A program made the translations under genes and the position numbers. 64,000 nucleotides of DNA from Vibrio metschnikovii CIP 69.14 (GTDB lineage: Bacteria > Pseudomonadota > Gammaproteobacteria > Enterobacterales > Vibrionaceae): assembly GCF_000176155.1 (NCBI RefSeq), contig NZ_ACZO01000006.1, positions 868,001 to 932,000 of the forward strand. The letters are read 5' to 3'. Below the pieces are notes generated by a model. That model saw only the letters and a program-made list of their open reading frames with translations, was not told where the DNA came from and did not search any database. Each line of letters begins with the position of its first letter. Within the stretch, counting starts at the first letter, position 1. Below are positions 19,126 to 28,528 of this stretch, one piece after another.

Positions 19126-19485
19126 TCATCCCGTATACACACACCCGGCAGTGCAGGTTTCTTTAATTTCGACCTTGCTGAGTAGCGGTAAGCTTGGTTT
19201 AAGTTGTTGCCAGATCCATTTTGCTAACACTTCGCTGGTCGGATTTTCTAATCCTTCAATGTCATTTAAATAGTAGTGATCCAAACGATCATAAATCGGT
19301 TGAAACGCCGCTTTGATCTCCGCAAAGTCAATCAACCAACCGGTATGAGCGTCCACTTCTCCAGCGACATAAAGACGAACTAAAAAAGAGTGTCCATGTA
19401 AACGACCACATTTGTGCCCTTCAGGCACATGAGGTAAATGATGGGCAGCTTCAAACATGAACTCTTTATAAATTTCGGTTTTCAT
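19126..19485 (-). CDS. queD: 6-carboxy-5,6,7,8-tetrahydropterin synthase
   Basis: A 119-residue QueD that turns 7,8-dihydroneopterin triphosphate into carboxytetrahydropterin for queuosine synthesis. The start at 19485 ([18 protein letters not shown]) was chosen from homology; the open frame continues 28 codons upstream without similarity. Zinc ligands are visible in EAAHHLP and HGHSF; the catalytic cysteine lies in [18 protein letters not shown] and [12 protein letters not shown] are family motifs; CTAGCVY ends the protein. Length fits (E. coli QueD about 121). Confidence 0.93.
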   Translation of the reverse strand: MKTEIYKEFMFEAAHHLPHVPEGHKCGRLHGHSFLVRLYVAGEVDAHTGWLIDFAEIKAAFQPIYDRLDHYYLNDIEGLENPTSEVLAKWIWQQLKPSLPLLSKVEIKETCTAGCVYTG

Positions 19486-19915
19486 CGTACAACTCAAGCT
19501 TAAAAAAAGAGCCGCCATACTACGGAATCTTGTTAAATGAAACAAGCCAAATCCAGTCAAGCATACCAACCAAAGGCGAGTATTATCCCCTAAACGGCTT
19601 GCTTAAATCGTAAATCATCATCAGTTTTACGGTAAGAATACGCCATTTATTCCATCAATTTAGCTTTTCGAATAAGAAATCAACAATCAGAGCATATTAA
19701 AGGTTGATGCGGACAAATTGACAGGTAATATGTGCCATTGAATTTGTAAAATTTTAGCCAACTCAATGTTTCGCTTTTTTCAATCAACTTGTTCAAATAT
19801 GGTAACGGTATCTGTCTAAAAGACGCTAATAACTCACACGTTATCGTTATTTCAAGTCGTCAGGGAAGCAACACTTTTGAGTTGAGTTTTTACCTCAATG
19901 GAGACGATATTAACC

Positions 19916-21316
19916 ATGACTTACGCGCCTGTAAAAGACGTATTAAGCGGCAAGCTTGCAGTAAACAGTGAAGTTACTGTTCGCGGCTGGATCCGCACAC
20001 GTCGTGATTCCAAAGCTGGAATCTCTTTCCTTGCCTTATATGACGGCTCTTGTTTCGACCCGATTCAGGCCGTGGTCCCGAATTCACTCAATAATTATCA
20101 AGACGAAGTTCTCAAACTCACCACCGGATGTTCTGTAGAAATTACAGGTACGGTTGTTGAGTCTCCTGCCAGTGGTCAAGATTTCGAATTAGCGGCGACT
20201 GAACTGAAGGTTGTCGGCTGGGTAGAAGATGCGGAAACCTATCCGATGGCTAAAACTCGTCACTCTATTGAGTATTTACGTGAAGTGGCTCACCTTCGTC
20301 CACGTACTAACGTGATTGGTGCAGTTGCTCGTGTACGTAACTGTTTGTCTCAAGCGATCCATCGTTTTTATCATGAACAAGGCTATTTTTGGGTATCAGC
20401 ACCACTGATCACCGCCTCTGATGCCGAAGGCGCGGGTGAGATGTTCCGTGTTTCGACTCTAGATTTCGCTAACCTGCCTCGCCAAGAAAACGGTGAGATT
20501 GACTTTAACGAAGACTTCTTCGGTAAAGAGACATTCTTAACCGTATCAGGCCAGTTAAACGCTGAAGCTTACGCTTGTGCACTGAGCAAAGTGTATACTT
20601 TTGGCCCAACCTTCCGCGCAGAAAACTCCAATACTAGCCGTCACTTAGCTGAATTTTGGATGGTAGAGCCTGAAGTTGCCTTTGCTGATTTGCACGATGT
20701 GGCTCAATTAGCTGAAGATATGCTCAAGTACGTGTTTAATGCCGTACTGACTGAACGTCGTGATGACCTTGAATTCTTTGCTTCTCGCATCGATAAAGAC
20801 GCGATTACTCGTTTGGAGCAATTCGTTCAATCGGACTTTGCACAAGTTGACTATACCGATGCGATTACGATTCTGCTTGATTCTGGTCGCAAGTTTGAAT
20901 TTGATGTGGAATGGGGTATCGACCTGTCTTCAGAACATGAGCGTTATCTTGCTGAAGAGCACTTCAAAGCACCGGTGATCGTTAAAAACTATCCAAAAGA
21001 CATCAAAGCTTTTTATATGCGTCTTAACGACGACGGTAAAACCGTTGCCGCTATGGACGTATTAGCGCCGGGAATTGGTGAAATCATCGGTGGTTCACAG
21101 CGTGAAGAGCGTCTAGATGTTCTCGATGCTCGCATGATTGAAATGGGCATCGACCCTGAACACATGAGCTGGTACCGTGACTTACGCCGCTATGGCACCG
21201 TTCCTCATGCAGGATTTGGTCTTGGTTTTGAGCGTTTGGTCTCTTATGTGACCGGTATGGGTAACGTACGTGATGTGATTCCATTCCCACGTACACCACG
21301 CAGTGCCAACTTCTAA
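19916..21316 (+). CDS. asnS: Asparaginyl-tRNA synthetase
   Basis: A 466-residue class IIb aminoacyl-tRNA synthetase. The N-terminal OB anticodon-binding domain carries [27 protein letters not shown] (about 22-50). Motif 2 reads [20 protein letters not shown] and motif 3 [13 protein letters not shown] near the end. The [10 protein letters not shown] and [16 protein letters not shown] stretches match AsnRS rather than AspRS. The ATG at 19916 gives a protein the same length as E. coli AsnS, with GGAG upstream at about 12 bases; an upstream in-frame ATG at 19898 only adds six residues. The 19570-19915 gap before it shows no gene or leader I can support. Confidence 0.96.
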   Translation: MTYAPVKDVLSGKLAVNSEVTVRGWIRTRRDSKAGISFLALYDGSCFDPIQAVVPNSLNNYQDEVLKLTTGCSVEITGTVVESPASGQDFELAATELKVVGWVEDAETYPMAKTRHSIEYLREVAHLRPRTNVIGAVARVRNCLSQAIHRFYHEQGYFWVSAPLITASDAEGAGEMFRVSTLDFANLPRQENGEIDFNEDFFGKETFLTVSGQLNAEAYACALSKVYTFGPTFRAENSNTSRHLAEFWMVEPEVAFADLHDVAQLAEDMLKYVFNAVLTERRDDLEFFASRIDKDAITRLEQFVQSDFAQVDYTDAITILLDSGRKFEFDVEWGIDLSSEHERYLAEEHFKAPVIVKNYPKDIKAFYMRLNDDGKTVAAMDVLAPGIGEIIGGSQREERLDVLDARMIEMGIDPEHMSWYRDLRRYGTVPHAGFGLGFERLVSYVTGMGNVRDVIPFPRTPRSANF

Positions 21317-21330
21317 ATTTGCTTTTCACC

Positions 21331-21361
21331 AAAAACCTTCGCTTCGCGGAGGTTTTTTTTC
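21331..21361 (+). terminator. Rho-independent terminator of asnS
   Basis: Stem AAAAACCTTCGC...GCGGAGGTTTTT with a tight loop and a run of eight T, about 15 bases after the asnS stop. Confidence 0.88.
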
Positions 21362-21537
21362 ATTTTCCTTAGCGTGATGGTTGTCACTCTTCAATCAGAA
21401 AGGTATAAATACTGACAATCAATCTTCTCTCCGCACACGACTTGGCGCTATTGGTAAGCCGCCACAGTGAATGCTGCTAGCATCACGGCAAAGTCAAACA
21501 CGAAGAGTATCACCTTAACTTTACATGGATGGACATT

Positions 21538-22728
21538 ATGTTTGAAAAAGTTGTCGCAGCACCTGCTGACCCTATTCTTGGTTTAACTGAAGAGTTTAAA
21601 AGCGATCCTCGGACAGACAAAATCAATTTAGGCGTCGGTATTTATAAAAACGAAGCCGGTCAAACGCCTGTCTTGGCGACGGTAAAGAAAGCCGAAGCTG
21701 CGCTGCTTGAATCGGAGAAAACCAAATCTTATTTAACCATTGAAGGCACGGCTGAATATGGCCTAGCGGTACAGAAATTATTGTTTGGTGAGCAAGCCGA
21801 CATCATTAGTGATCAACGAGCTAAAACCGCTCAAGCGCCTGGTGGTACAGGTGCGCTTCGCGTCGCGGGTGAGTTTATTAAACGTCAACTCGGTGATGTC
21901 AAAGTCTGGATCAGTAACCCAACATGGGCCAACCATCATGGTGTATTTGGTGCGGCGGGACTTGAAACTACTGAATACACTTATTACAACGCCGAGAAAA
22001 AAGATAAAGATTTTCCAGCGATGCTTGCCGACCTTGAGCAAGCGTCTGCGGGTGATGTGGTTTTACTGCATGGTTGCTGCCATAACCCAACAGGGATTGA
22101 TCCTACGTTAGAAGAGTGGGAAATTTTGGCTAAATTGGTGGCAGAAAAAGGCTTACTCCCACTGTTTGATTTTGCTTACCAAGGTTTTGCTAAAGGAGTC
22201 GAAGAGGATGCCGCTGGGCTGCGTATTTTTGCTCAATACAATCCTGAAATTTTAGTCGCCTCTTCATTTTCAAAAAATTTCGGTTTGTATAACGAGCGCG
22301 TCGGTGCGTTTACCTTAGTCGCCGCCTCAGCCGATGTGGCTAATACGGCGTTCTCACAAGTCAAAGCGATTATTCGCTCCATTTACTCGAACCCACCAGC
22401 CCATGGTGCCGCCGTAGTCACCTACATTCTGCAAAACCCTGCCCTGCGCGCTGAATGGGAAGCAGAAGTCGCCGAGATGCGTGAACGGATTCAAGAAATG
22501 CGTGAACTGTTCGTTACTCGTTTACAAGAAATCGGCGTTAATGCAGATTTTAGCTTTATCGAACGCCAAAATGGCATGTTCTCTTTCTCTGGCTTAAATA
22601 AGCAGCAGGTTCAGAGACTGAAAGAAGAATTTGGTATTTATATTGTTGGCTCAGGTCGGATCAGTGTTGCTGGGATGACGAAAAACAACATGTCTCCTCT
22701 ATGTGAAGGGATTAAAGTCGTTTTATAA
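21538..22728 (+). CDS. aspC: Aspartate/aromatic aminotransferase
   Basis: A 396-residue class I PLP aminotransferase that interconverts aspartate and oxaloacetate with glutamate and 2-oxoglutarate. The start at 21538 ([16 protein letters not shown]) matches E. coli AspC exactly; the frame opens three codons earlier. Diagnostic segments: [41 protein letters not shown], and [17 protein letters not shown] with the PLP lysine. [12 protein letters not shown] near the C-terminus holds the substrate-carboxylate arginine. The 220-base gap before it carries no visible gene. Confidence 0.95.
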   Translation: MFEKVVAAPADPILGLTEEFKSDPRTDKINLGVGIYKNEAGQTPVLATVKKAEAALLESEKTKSYLTIEGTAEYGLAVQKLLFGEQADIISDQRAKTAQAPGGTGALRVAGEFIKRQLGDVKVWISNPTWANHHGVFGAAGLETTEYTYYNAEKKDKDFPAMLADLEQASAGDVVLLHGCCHNPTGIDPTLEEWEILAKLVAEKGLLPLFDFAYQGFAKGVEEDAAGLRIFAQYNPEILVASSFSKNFGLYNERVGAFTLVAASADVANTAFSQVKAIIRSIYSNPPAHGAAVVTYILQNPALRAEWEAEVAEMRERIQEMRELFVTRLQEIGVNADFSFIERQNGMFSFSGLNKQQVQRLKEEFGIYIVGSGRISVAGMTKNNMSPLCEGIKVVL

Positions 22729-22772
22729 ATGGCTTATCTACCGACAGGTTGAGCAAACACAGCGATGAATAT

Positions 22773-22808
22773 AAAGCCAAGCAGAAACAACCTCTGCTTG
22801 GCTTTTTT
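22773..22808 (+). terminator. Rho-independent terminator of aspC
   Basis: A 13-bp stem (AAAGCCAAGCAGA and TCTGCTTGGCTTT) with a 7-nt loop and a T-run, 44 bases after the aspC stop. Confidence 0.9.
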
Positions 22809-22829
22809 AATTGATATCGACATATAACG

Positions 22830-23450
22830 TTAATAATGAATTCGCATCGTTATGCCAACTTCATTGATATTTTGCCATTCACCATCTCGATAAGTGACAA
22901 GCCCACCTAACGCTAAGCGCTTACTCAACTGATAATCAGTTCTTAATGTCAACACGTATTCATCTTGCCAGTGATTATAATTTGCTTCGGCAAATAAACT
23001 TGCCTCCCAGTCGGGACGAATGAGGTAACGTAGCCCAATATCCGCGCCAAAAACGGAGCGAGTTTCATTATCGACCGTGTAATCGCTGCTGATCCTTAGT
23101 ACACCGACGCGGGCATGACTAACCAGATCAAGCTTGTCGATTATTGACCAATGATAGCCAGCCCCAAATCGTAAACGGTATTGTTCGATCGTCTCGTCAT
23201 TAGGATGATAAAAGCGAGCACTGTAATCGGAGATCAACAATACGCGTCGCTCGGCAAGTTGATGACTCACTCCTATCGACAGTGCTGTCGTATTATCACT
23301 TTTTCCAGCGGCGTATAAACCACTCATGGTTCCCGACGTCAGCTCTGCACTAAAAAAATCATACTTCAACCGCTGTTCAGCGTGAGAATTTTCCGCGTGT
23401 GCTAGCGGAAAAATCGACATCGCTATTATCAATACACTGGTTTTGTTCAT
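22830..23450 (-). CDS. Small outer membrane beta-barrel protein, unknown
   Basis: A 206-residue secreted protein. The signal peptide MNKTSVLIIAMSIFPLAHA is followed by a mature domain built of alternating short beta-strands with aromatic residues at strand ends and finishing in ...GITMRIHY, a C-terminal aromatic typical of outer membrane barrels. About eight to ten amphipathic strands can be traced, suggesting an OmpA/OmpW-sized barrel. I chose the ATG at 23450; another in-frame ATG lies two codons upstream (23456), and AGGT fits the later one better. No specific family is recognised. It stands alone between aspC and the DUF294 gene. Confidence 0.7.
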   Translation of the reverse strand: MNKTSVLIIAMSIFPLAHAENSHAEQRLKYDFFSAELTSGTMSGLYAAGKSDNTTALSIGVSHQLAERRVLLISDYSARFYHPNDETIEQYRLRFGAGYHWSIIDKLDLVSHARVGVLRISSDYTVDNETRSVFGADIGLRYLIRPDWEASLFAEANYNHWQDEYVLTLRTDYQLSKRLALGGLVTYRDGEWQNINEVGITMRIHY

Positions 23451-23677
23451 CGCCATACCTATTTTCTTTGTCTGGTCTTAGAATAACGGATAATCGATAA
23501 GAAAAGAGTAAGCGCTGCCTCAAATCTGCGCTGAGCCACAAAATCGTGTAGACTAGATCATTAATTAAAGAGATAGAGACTGCGAATATTGCCGATCTCG
23601 TCCTATAAATACTCAAGCATATTGTGATACCAACATGGTCCAGATTAAGGATTATTTTTGGCTAAAGGAGTCCATTG

Positions 23678-25567
23678 ATGGAAGCAGAATTAATCGAAAT
23701 TAAAAACTTTCTTGCCCAATACCCGCCTTTTAATGAGCTTCCTGAATCAGCGCTTAATGAAGCCGTTCACCAAATAGAGATTGCTTATTATCGCCAAGAC
23801 ACCCCAATCATTCACGCTGGCGACCATATTCAAGATTTATATATTGTCCGCAGTGGTGTAGTCGAAATTTATCGTCGTAAAGGGGAATTATATAACCGAC
23901 TCTCCGAAGGTGGCTTATTTGGACAAATGGGGTTGCTCACCAATAATAAAGTGCGTTTTCCCGTTACCGCGATTGAAGACACACTCATTTATTGCATGCC
24001 GGAAGCTATATTTCAAAAGTTATACGATGAATACGATACCTTTGCGGATTATGTTGAAGTTCAAGATAATGCACGCTTACGACAAACCGTATCTAATACC
24101 CAAGAACAAAATGATTTAACGACCTCTAAAGTCAAACATTTGCTGACTCGTGAGGCCCCTTTCGTCTATAACGATGCCAGCATTCAGCAAGCTGCCATCA
24201 AAATGTCAGAAGAGAACGTCTCTTCGTTACTGATCATCGATCCCAGCATTATGAAAGACAACGAAGACGACAGCAGCCCAGTCGTTGGCATCCTTACTGA
24301 TCGCGATCTTTGTCGAAGAGTGATTGCCACCGGATTAGACTTCAGCCACTCAGTGACAGAAGTCATGACTAGCGAAGTGATCGCCTTGGATCATAATGCT
24401 TATGTCTATGAAGCCATGCTATTCATGTTACGTTACAACGTACATCATCTACCGGTGCTAAAAGAAAATAATCCGATCGGTATCGTCGATATTACCGATA
24501 TCGTTCGTCATGAATCCCACAACTCATTGTTATTAGTCAGTACGATTTTCCATCAAAATAGCATTGACGATTTAGCGAATTTAGCCAAACAGGTCAAACA
24601 TGCTTTCGTACGCCTCGTTAATGAAGACGCGAACTCACATATGGTCGGCACAGCCATGTCAACGATTGGTCGTAGCTTCAAGCAACGACTATTAGAGCTG
24701 GCTGAAGAGAAGTTTGGTCCTCCGCCCGTCCCCTACTGCTTTTTAGCACTGGGGTCAATGGGACGCGATGAACAACTGATTGTCACTGATCAAGACAATG
24801 CTCTGCTGCTTGATGACAGTTATGATGAGGCCTTGCACGGCCAATATTTTGCCGACTTAGCTCAGTTTGTCTGTGATGGGCTCGATCAATGCGGTTATAC
24901 CTATTGTACTGGCGAGATCATGGCGACCAACCCGATGTGGCGAATGACTCGTCAACAATGGGAAGCCTGTTTTGCCGATTGGATTGATAATCCCAACCCG
25001 AAAGCTTTACTGAATGCCTCAATTTTCTTTGACTTAGATGGGGTTTATGGCCGTCTGAAATGGGCAGAGCAACTGAATGGCTTTATTGTCCGCCGCGCCA
25101 GACGTAATAACCGCTTTTTAGCGTGCTTGGCCCGCAATGCCTTAAACCGTACTCCACCGCTCGGTTTTTTCAAAAACTTCGTCATGGAAAAAGATGGCCG
25201 CCACAATAACTCAATGAATTTAAAACGTCGCGGTACCGCTCCATTGGCGGATTTAATTCGCGTTCATGCTCTGGCAGTCGGTTCTCGAGCGAAAAACTCG
25301 TTCGAACGACTCGATGATATTATCGATGCGGGCATCTTACCCAAAGGACGAGGGCAAGATCTGCGAGATGCCTTAGAGTTTATTTCGATGGTACGTATTC
25401 GCCATCAAGCTCTGGATGTAGAAAATAATAATGAACCCGATAACAACATTGAGCCAGAAAATCTCTCTGAATTTGAACGACGTAATTTAAAAGATGCCTT
25501 TCAAATTTTGAGTAACGGACAAAACTTCCTTAAATATCGTTATCAAGCCAGCAGCAATTTTAAATAA
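23678..25567 (+). CDS. cNMP-binding / CBS / DUF294 nucleotidyltransferase-like protein
   Basis: A 629-residue multi-domain protein. Domains in order: cyclic-nucleotide-binding fold (about 15-130), paired CBS domains (about 150-280, with VVGILTDRDLCRRVIATG and NPIGIVDITDIVRHES), a nucleotidyltransferase-fold DUF294 core (about 340-400, GSMGRDEQLIVTDQDNALL, the GS...DxD pattern), and a DUF294 C-terminal domain. In the cNMP pocket the usual GE is GQ (GLFGQMGLL), so classical cAMP binding is doubtful. The ATG at 23678 has AAGGAG 7 bases upstream; a TTG just before it is not needed. One base separates it from the exonuclease gene, so they form an operon. Function is unknown; a sensing role is suggested by the regulatory domains. 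Confidence 0.85.
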   Translation: MEAELIEIKNFLAQYPPFNELPESALNEAVHQIEIAYYRQDTPIIHAGDHIQDLYIVRSGVVEIYRRKGELYNRLSEGGLFGQMGLLTNNKVRFPVTAIEDTLIYCMPEAIFQKLYDEYDTFADYVEVQDNARLRQTVSNTQEQNDLTTSKVKHLLTREAPFVYNDASIQQAAIKMSEENVSSLLIIDPSIMKDNEDDSSPVVGILTDRDLCRRVIATGLDFSHSVTEVMTSEVIALDHNAYVYEAMLFMLRYNVHHLPVLKENNPIGIVDITDIVRHESHNSLLLVSTIFHQNSIDDLANLAKQVKHAFVRLVNEDANSHMVGTAMSTIGRSFKQRLLELAEEKFGPPPVPYCFLALGSMGRDEQLIVTDQDNALLLDDSYDEALHGQYFADLAQFVCDGLDQCGYTYCTGEIMATNPMWRMTRQQWEACFADWIDNPNPKALLNASIFFDLDGVYGRLKWAEQLNGFIVRRARRNNRFLACLARNALNRTPPLGFFKNFVMEKDGRHNNSMNLKRRGTAPLADLIRVHALAVGSRAKNSFERLDDIIDAGILPKGRGQDLRDALEFISMVRIRHQALDVENNNEPDNNIEPENLSEFERRNLKDAFQILSNGQNFLKYRYQASSNFK

Positions 25568-25574
25568 GGTGAGC

Positions 25575-26291
25575 ATGAAAGGACTATTTCAAGCGCCAAG
25601 TATCAATTGGCCTTATAAATATCGAGCGAAACAAAAGCTTGCCCAATCCCCTTTGCTGCAACGTTTTTATCAAGCGGAACTGGCTGATGGCAATTCGCCG
25701 TTAGGTGAGATTGAGTTTGTCGCAATGGATTTTGAAACCACCGGGCTTGATGAAAATAAAGATGAAATTATTACCATCGGCTTAGTACCCTTCACTTTAC
25801 AGCGCGTCTATCTTAAGCGAGCGCAACACTGGATCGTTCGTCCTCGACAAAAATTAGACGAGGGCTCGGTGATCATTCATGGCATCACGCACAGTGATAT
25901 TATGCACGCCCCTGATTTAAGTGAGGTGTTCGAAGCGTTATTAACCGCACTGGAAGGGAAAATCGTTGTGGCTCACTACCATAAAATTGAGCGTGAGTTT
26001 TTGGATCAAGCCTTTAAACGGCGAATAAATGAAGGCATTGAGTTTCCAATTATCGATACCATGCAACTCGAAGCGGAGATTCAAAAACGCCTCACCGCAG
26101 GGATTTGGAATAAACTGCGCGGTAAGAAACCGCAATCACTGCGTTTAGGCCAAGCCCGACAACGCTATGGTTTACCGGCTTATAATCCTCATCACGCCCT
26201 GACGGATGCGATTGCTACAGCAGAACTGATGCAGGCGCAAATCGCCCACCATTATTCACCAGATGATCGGCTTAAACATTTTTGGTTATAG
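25575..26291 (+). CDS. DnaQ-like 3'-5' exonuclease (DEDDh)
   Basis: A 238-residue exonuclease-fold protein. Exo I is MDFETTGLDENKDEIITIG (Asp and Glu ligands), Exo II is VVAHYHKIEREFLDQAF, and Exo III is HHALTDAIATAEL (His and Asp). In Exo II the usual metal-binding Asp is Glu. The ATG at 25575 has AAGG 5 bases upstream; the frame also opens at GTG 25569. The gene follows the DUF294 gene by a few bases. It is not DNA polymerase III epsilon (different spacing, an extra N-terminal basic stretch and an insert IQKRLTAGIWNKLRGKKPQ). Substrate and role are unknown. Confidence 0.82.
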   Translation: MKGLFQAPSINWPYKYRAKQKLAQSPLLQRFYQAELADGNSPLGEIEFVAMDFETTGLDENKDEIITIGLVPFTLQRVYLKRAQHWIVRPRQKLDEGSVIIHGITHSDIMHAPDLSEVFEALLTALEGKIVVAHYHKIEREFLDQAFKRRINEGIEFPIIDTMQLEAEIQKRLTAGIWNKLRGKKPQSLRLGQARQRYGLPAYNPHHALTDAIATAELMQAQIAHHYSPDDRLKHFWL

Positions 26292-26331
26292 CTTTTCACT
26301 GAAGTCGTTATCACTAGTCTCAAGGATCAAC

Positions 26332-26358
26332 ATAGGGAGCTTTCGCTCCCTATTATTT
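26332..26358 (+). terminator. Rho-independent terminator of the DUF294/exonuclease operon
   Basis: A nine-bp stem (ATAGGGAGC, GCTCCCTAT) with a TTTC loop, followed by TATTT, 40 bases after the exonuclease stop. Confidence 0.8.
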
Positions 26359-26419
26359 ATCATAAACAAACTATCGCGAATGACTTAAGTTTGTAGACTG
26401 ATGTCTTATCAATTAAAGC

Positions 26420-28304
26420 TTATAACTTAAAGCGACGGATCTCTTGGTCAAGCTGATAAGAAAGTTGTGATAGCTCCGCCGCTTGAGCTGCAGCTTCATG
26501 GGCTTCTTCAGCGAGATCGTTCGAGACATCGCGAATGCCTACCGTGTTGCGCGTAATCTCAGAGGTGACGGATGCCTGCTCTTCAGCGGCTGAGGCAATC
26601 TGAGTTGCCATATCACTGATACGCTCAACCGCATGATGAATTTGCATTAAGCTCGCTGCTGCAGAGTGCGCATCATCAACACTCGTATCGGCTAGCATTC
26701 GGCTATCATTCATGATCCCGACCGCTTTGCCTGTCGTGCCTTGCAGCATTTCAATCATGGTTTGAATTTCTTTGGTTGAGGCGTGAGTACGTTGACTCAG
26801 TACCCGCACTTCATCCGCAACCACCGCAAAGCCGCGACCTTGTTCTCCAGCACGAGCCGCTTCAATTGCCGCATTCAATGCCAATAGATTGGTCTGTTCT
26901 GCAATCCCTTGAATGGTTGAAAGAATAGTACTGATCTGATTACCATGCTCTTCCAGCTCTTGAATGACGCCTGTTGCTACCTGCACTTCTTTCGCTAAAG
27001 AAAGAATAGAGTTCTGCGTTTGAGATACTTGCTTAGAGCCCATCGACACAAGCGGTTACCGCCTCGGATGAGTTTTGCGCAGTATGCTCAGAGTTGTTAG
27101 CAATCTCCTGGGTCGCAGCGGCCATTTCATTGATCGCTGTGGCGACCATATTGATTTCATCTTGTTGCATGCGAATACGTGCACTACGTTCTTCAGCATG
27201 CGCGGCGGTCATATGCGATTGTGATGAAAGTGATGCCGAAACCTCACTCAATTTACTGACCATGGTATGCATATTGCCAACAAAAATATTGAAATTATTC
27301 GCTAATTTCCCCACTTCATCGTCACTGCGTGGCTCTAAGCGTTGCGTTAAATCACCGTCTCCGGTTGCGATTTCTTCTAATGCTTTAGAAACTCGTAATA
27401 AATCTCTGAATAAAAAGCTGACTAACCAAGAGACGATCAACACCACAATCAAGGTGATGAAAATCGCTGTGATCAACAAGCCGGTGAGCAATTGAGTATG
27501 TGCTGCGAATTCGGTATTTTTATCCATCTGCACAGCAAATACCCATGGCGTATCCGCGACTCTATCGAAGTAAAACAAGCTCTCTTGACCGTTATGGTTC
27601 AGTGTCATTAGCTGACGGCTATTGGCGGCTTGCTGAATAGCATTCATGGTTAATGCGCTATCGAGCGAACTGACAGGCTTTAAAAGCAATCGTTTGTCTG
27701 GATGTGCAAGAAAATAGCCGTCTTGGGTATCAATCAGCATCGCGTAAGCATTATTACCCGCGTCGATACTCAACACATCACTGATTAATTGATCAATCAA
27801 TACATCAGCACCGACCACACCACGTAACTGACCATTGTGACGAATAGGTTCAGCAATAGTCACTAATAAAGCATTAGTGATCGCATCTTGATATGCCGTG
27901 GTAATAATTTGCTTACCCGCATTCGCGGCATCGCGATACCAAAGACGAGTACGAGGATCATAATCAGCTCGGTTGCGCTCTGGATGGGAGCGATACATTT
28001 CACCGTTAACAGTACCAAAGAAAATATCGTCAAATCCGCCAGCTTTACGCGCCTGTTGTAAAAAAGGCACCACATCAGGTTGTACGGTATAGTCATTAAA
28101 AGCGGTGGAAATATCTTTTCGGATCGAAATCCAATCAGAAATACCTTTCGATGCCGTTTCAGAAATGGCTTGTGCACGGGCAAGTACACCACGACTGGTT
28201 TGTTGTTTGAGTTGATCGGCTGACAACCAAGTTAATGCGGCCGCCATCACGACGACCGCTGACAGGCTGGTGCCAATAAGCTTTTGTTTTAGGGTTAATT
28301 TCAT
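26420..28304 (-). pseudogene. Methyl-accepting chemotaxis protein, interrupted by a +1 frameshift
   Basis: Two overlapping frames make one chemoreceptor of about 628 residues. The first (28304 to 27033) has an N-terminal membrane helix, a periplasmic dCache sensor (about 35-270; DPRTRLWYRDAANAGKQIITTAY is the Cache ligand-region motif), a second helix (about 275-300) and HAMP, and ends after SSEAVTACVDG. The second (to 26420) continues with SKQVSQTQNSI and the signalling tip (EQTNLLALNAAIEAARAGEQGRGFAVVADEVR). Dropping one G from GGG (CCC at 27039-27041 on the plus strand) joins them. PxxW motifs typical of dCache amino-acid receptors are seen, but the ligand is unknown. Real disruption or base-calling error cannot be told apart here. 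Confidence 0.85.
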
Positions 28305-28477
28305 AGTGAATTATCGCTGATAAAAGGAACAGTTGGGCGGCAAATAATAGCGAGGTTTATAAGCGTTTGCACGCATTATGTAAAAATAAACACCGTTGCA
28401 ATAACTATCTGCTTTTAATCACATTACCGTCAAATTAGTGACAAATGTCATCATTCCAACATTATTTGTCTATCCAC

Positions 28478-28506
28478 AAAAAAAGCTGGCTCAGCCAGCT
28501 TTTTTA
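28478..28506 (-). terminator. Rho-independent terminator of the BCCT transporter gene
   Basis: A symmetric hairpin AAAAAGCTGGCT/AGCCAGCTTTTT flanked by A- and T-runs, so it can act in both directions. It is 22 bases after the BCCT stop. Confidence 0.85.
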
Positions 28507-28528
28507 AACCTCTATGTATCCACTTGAC

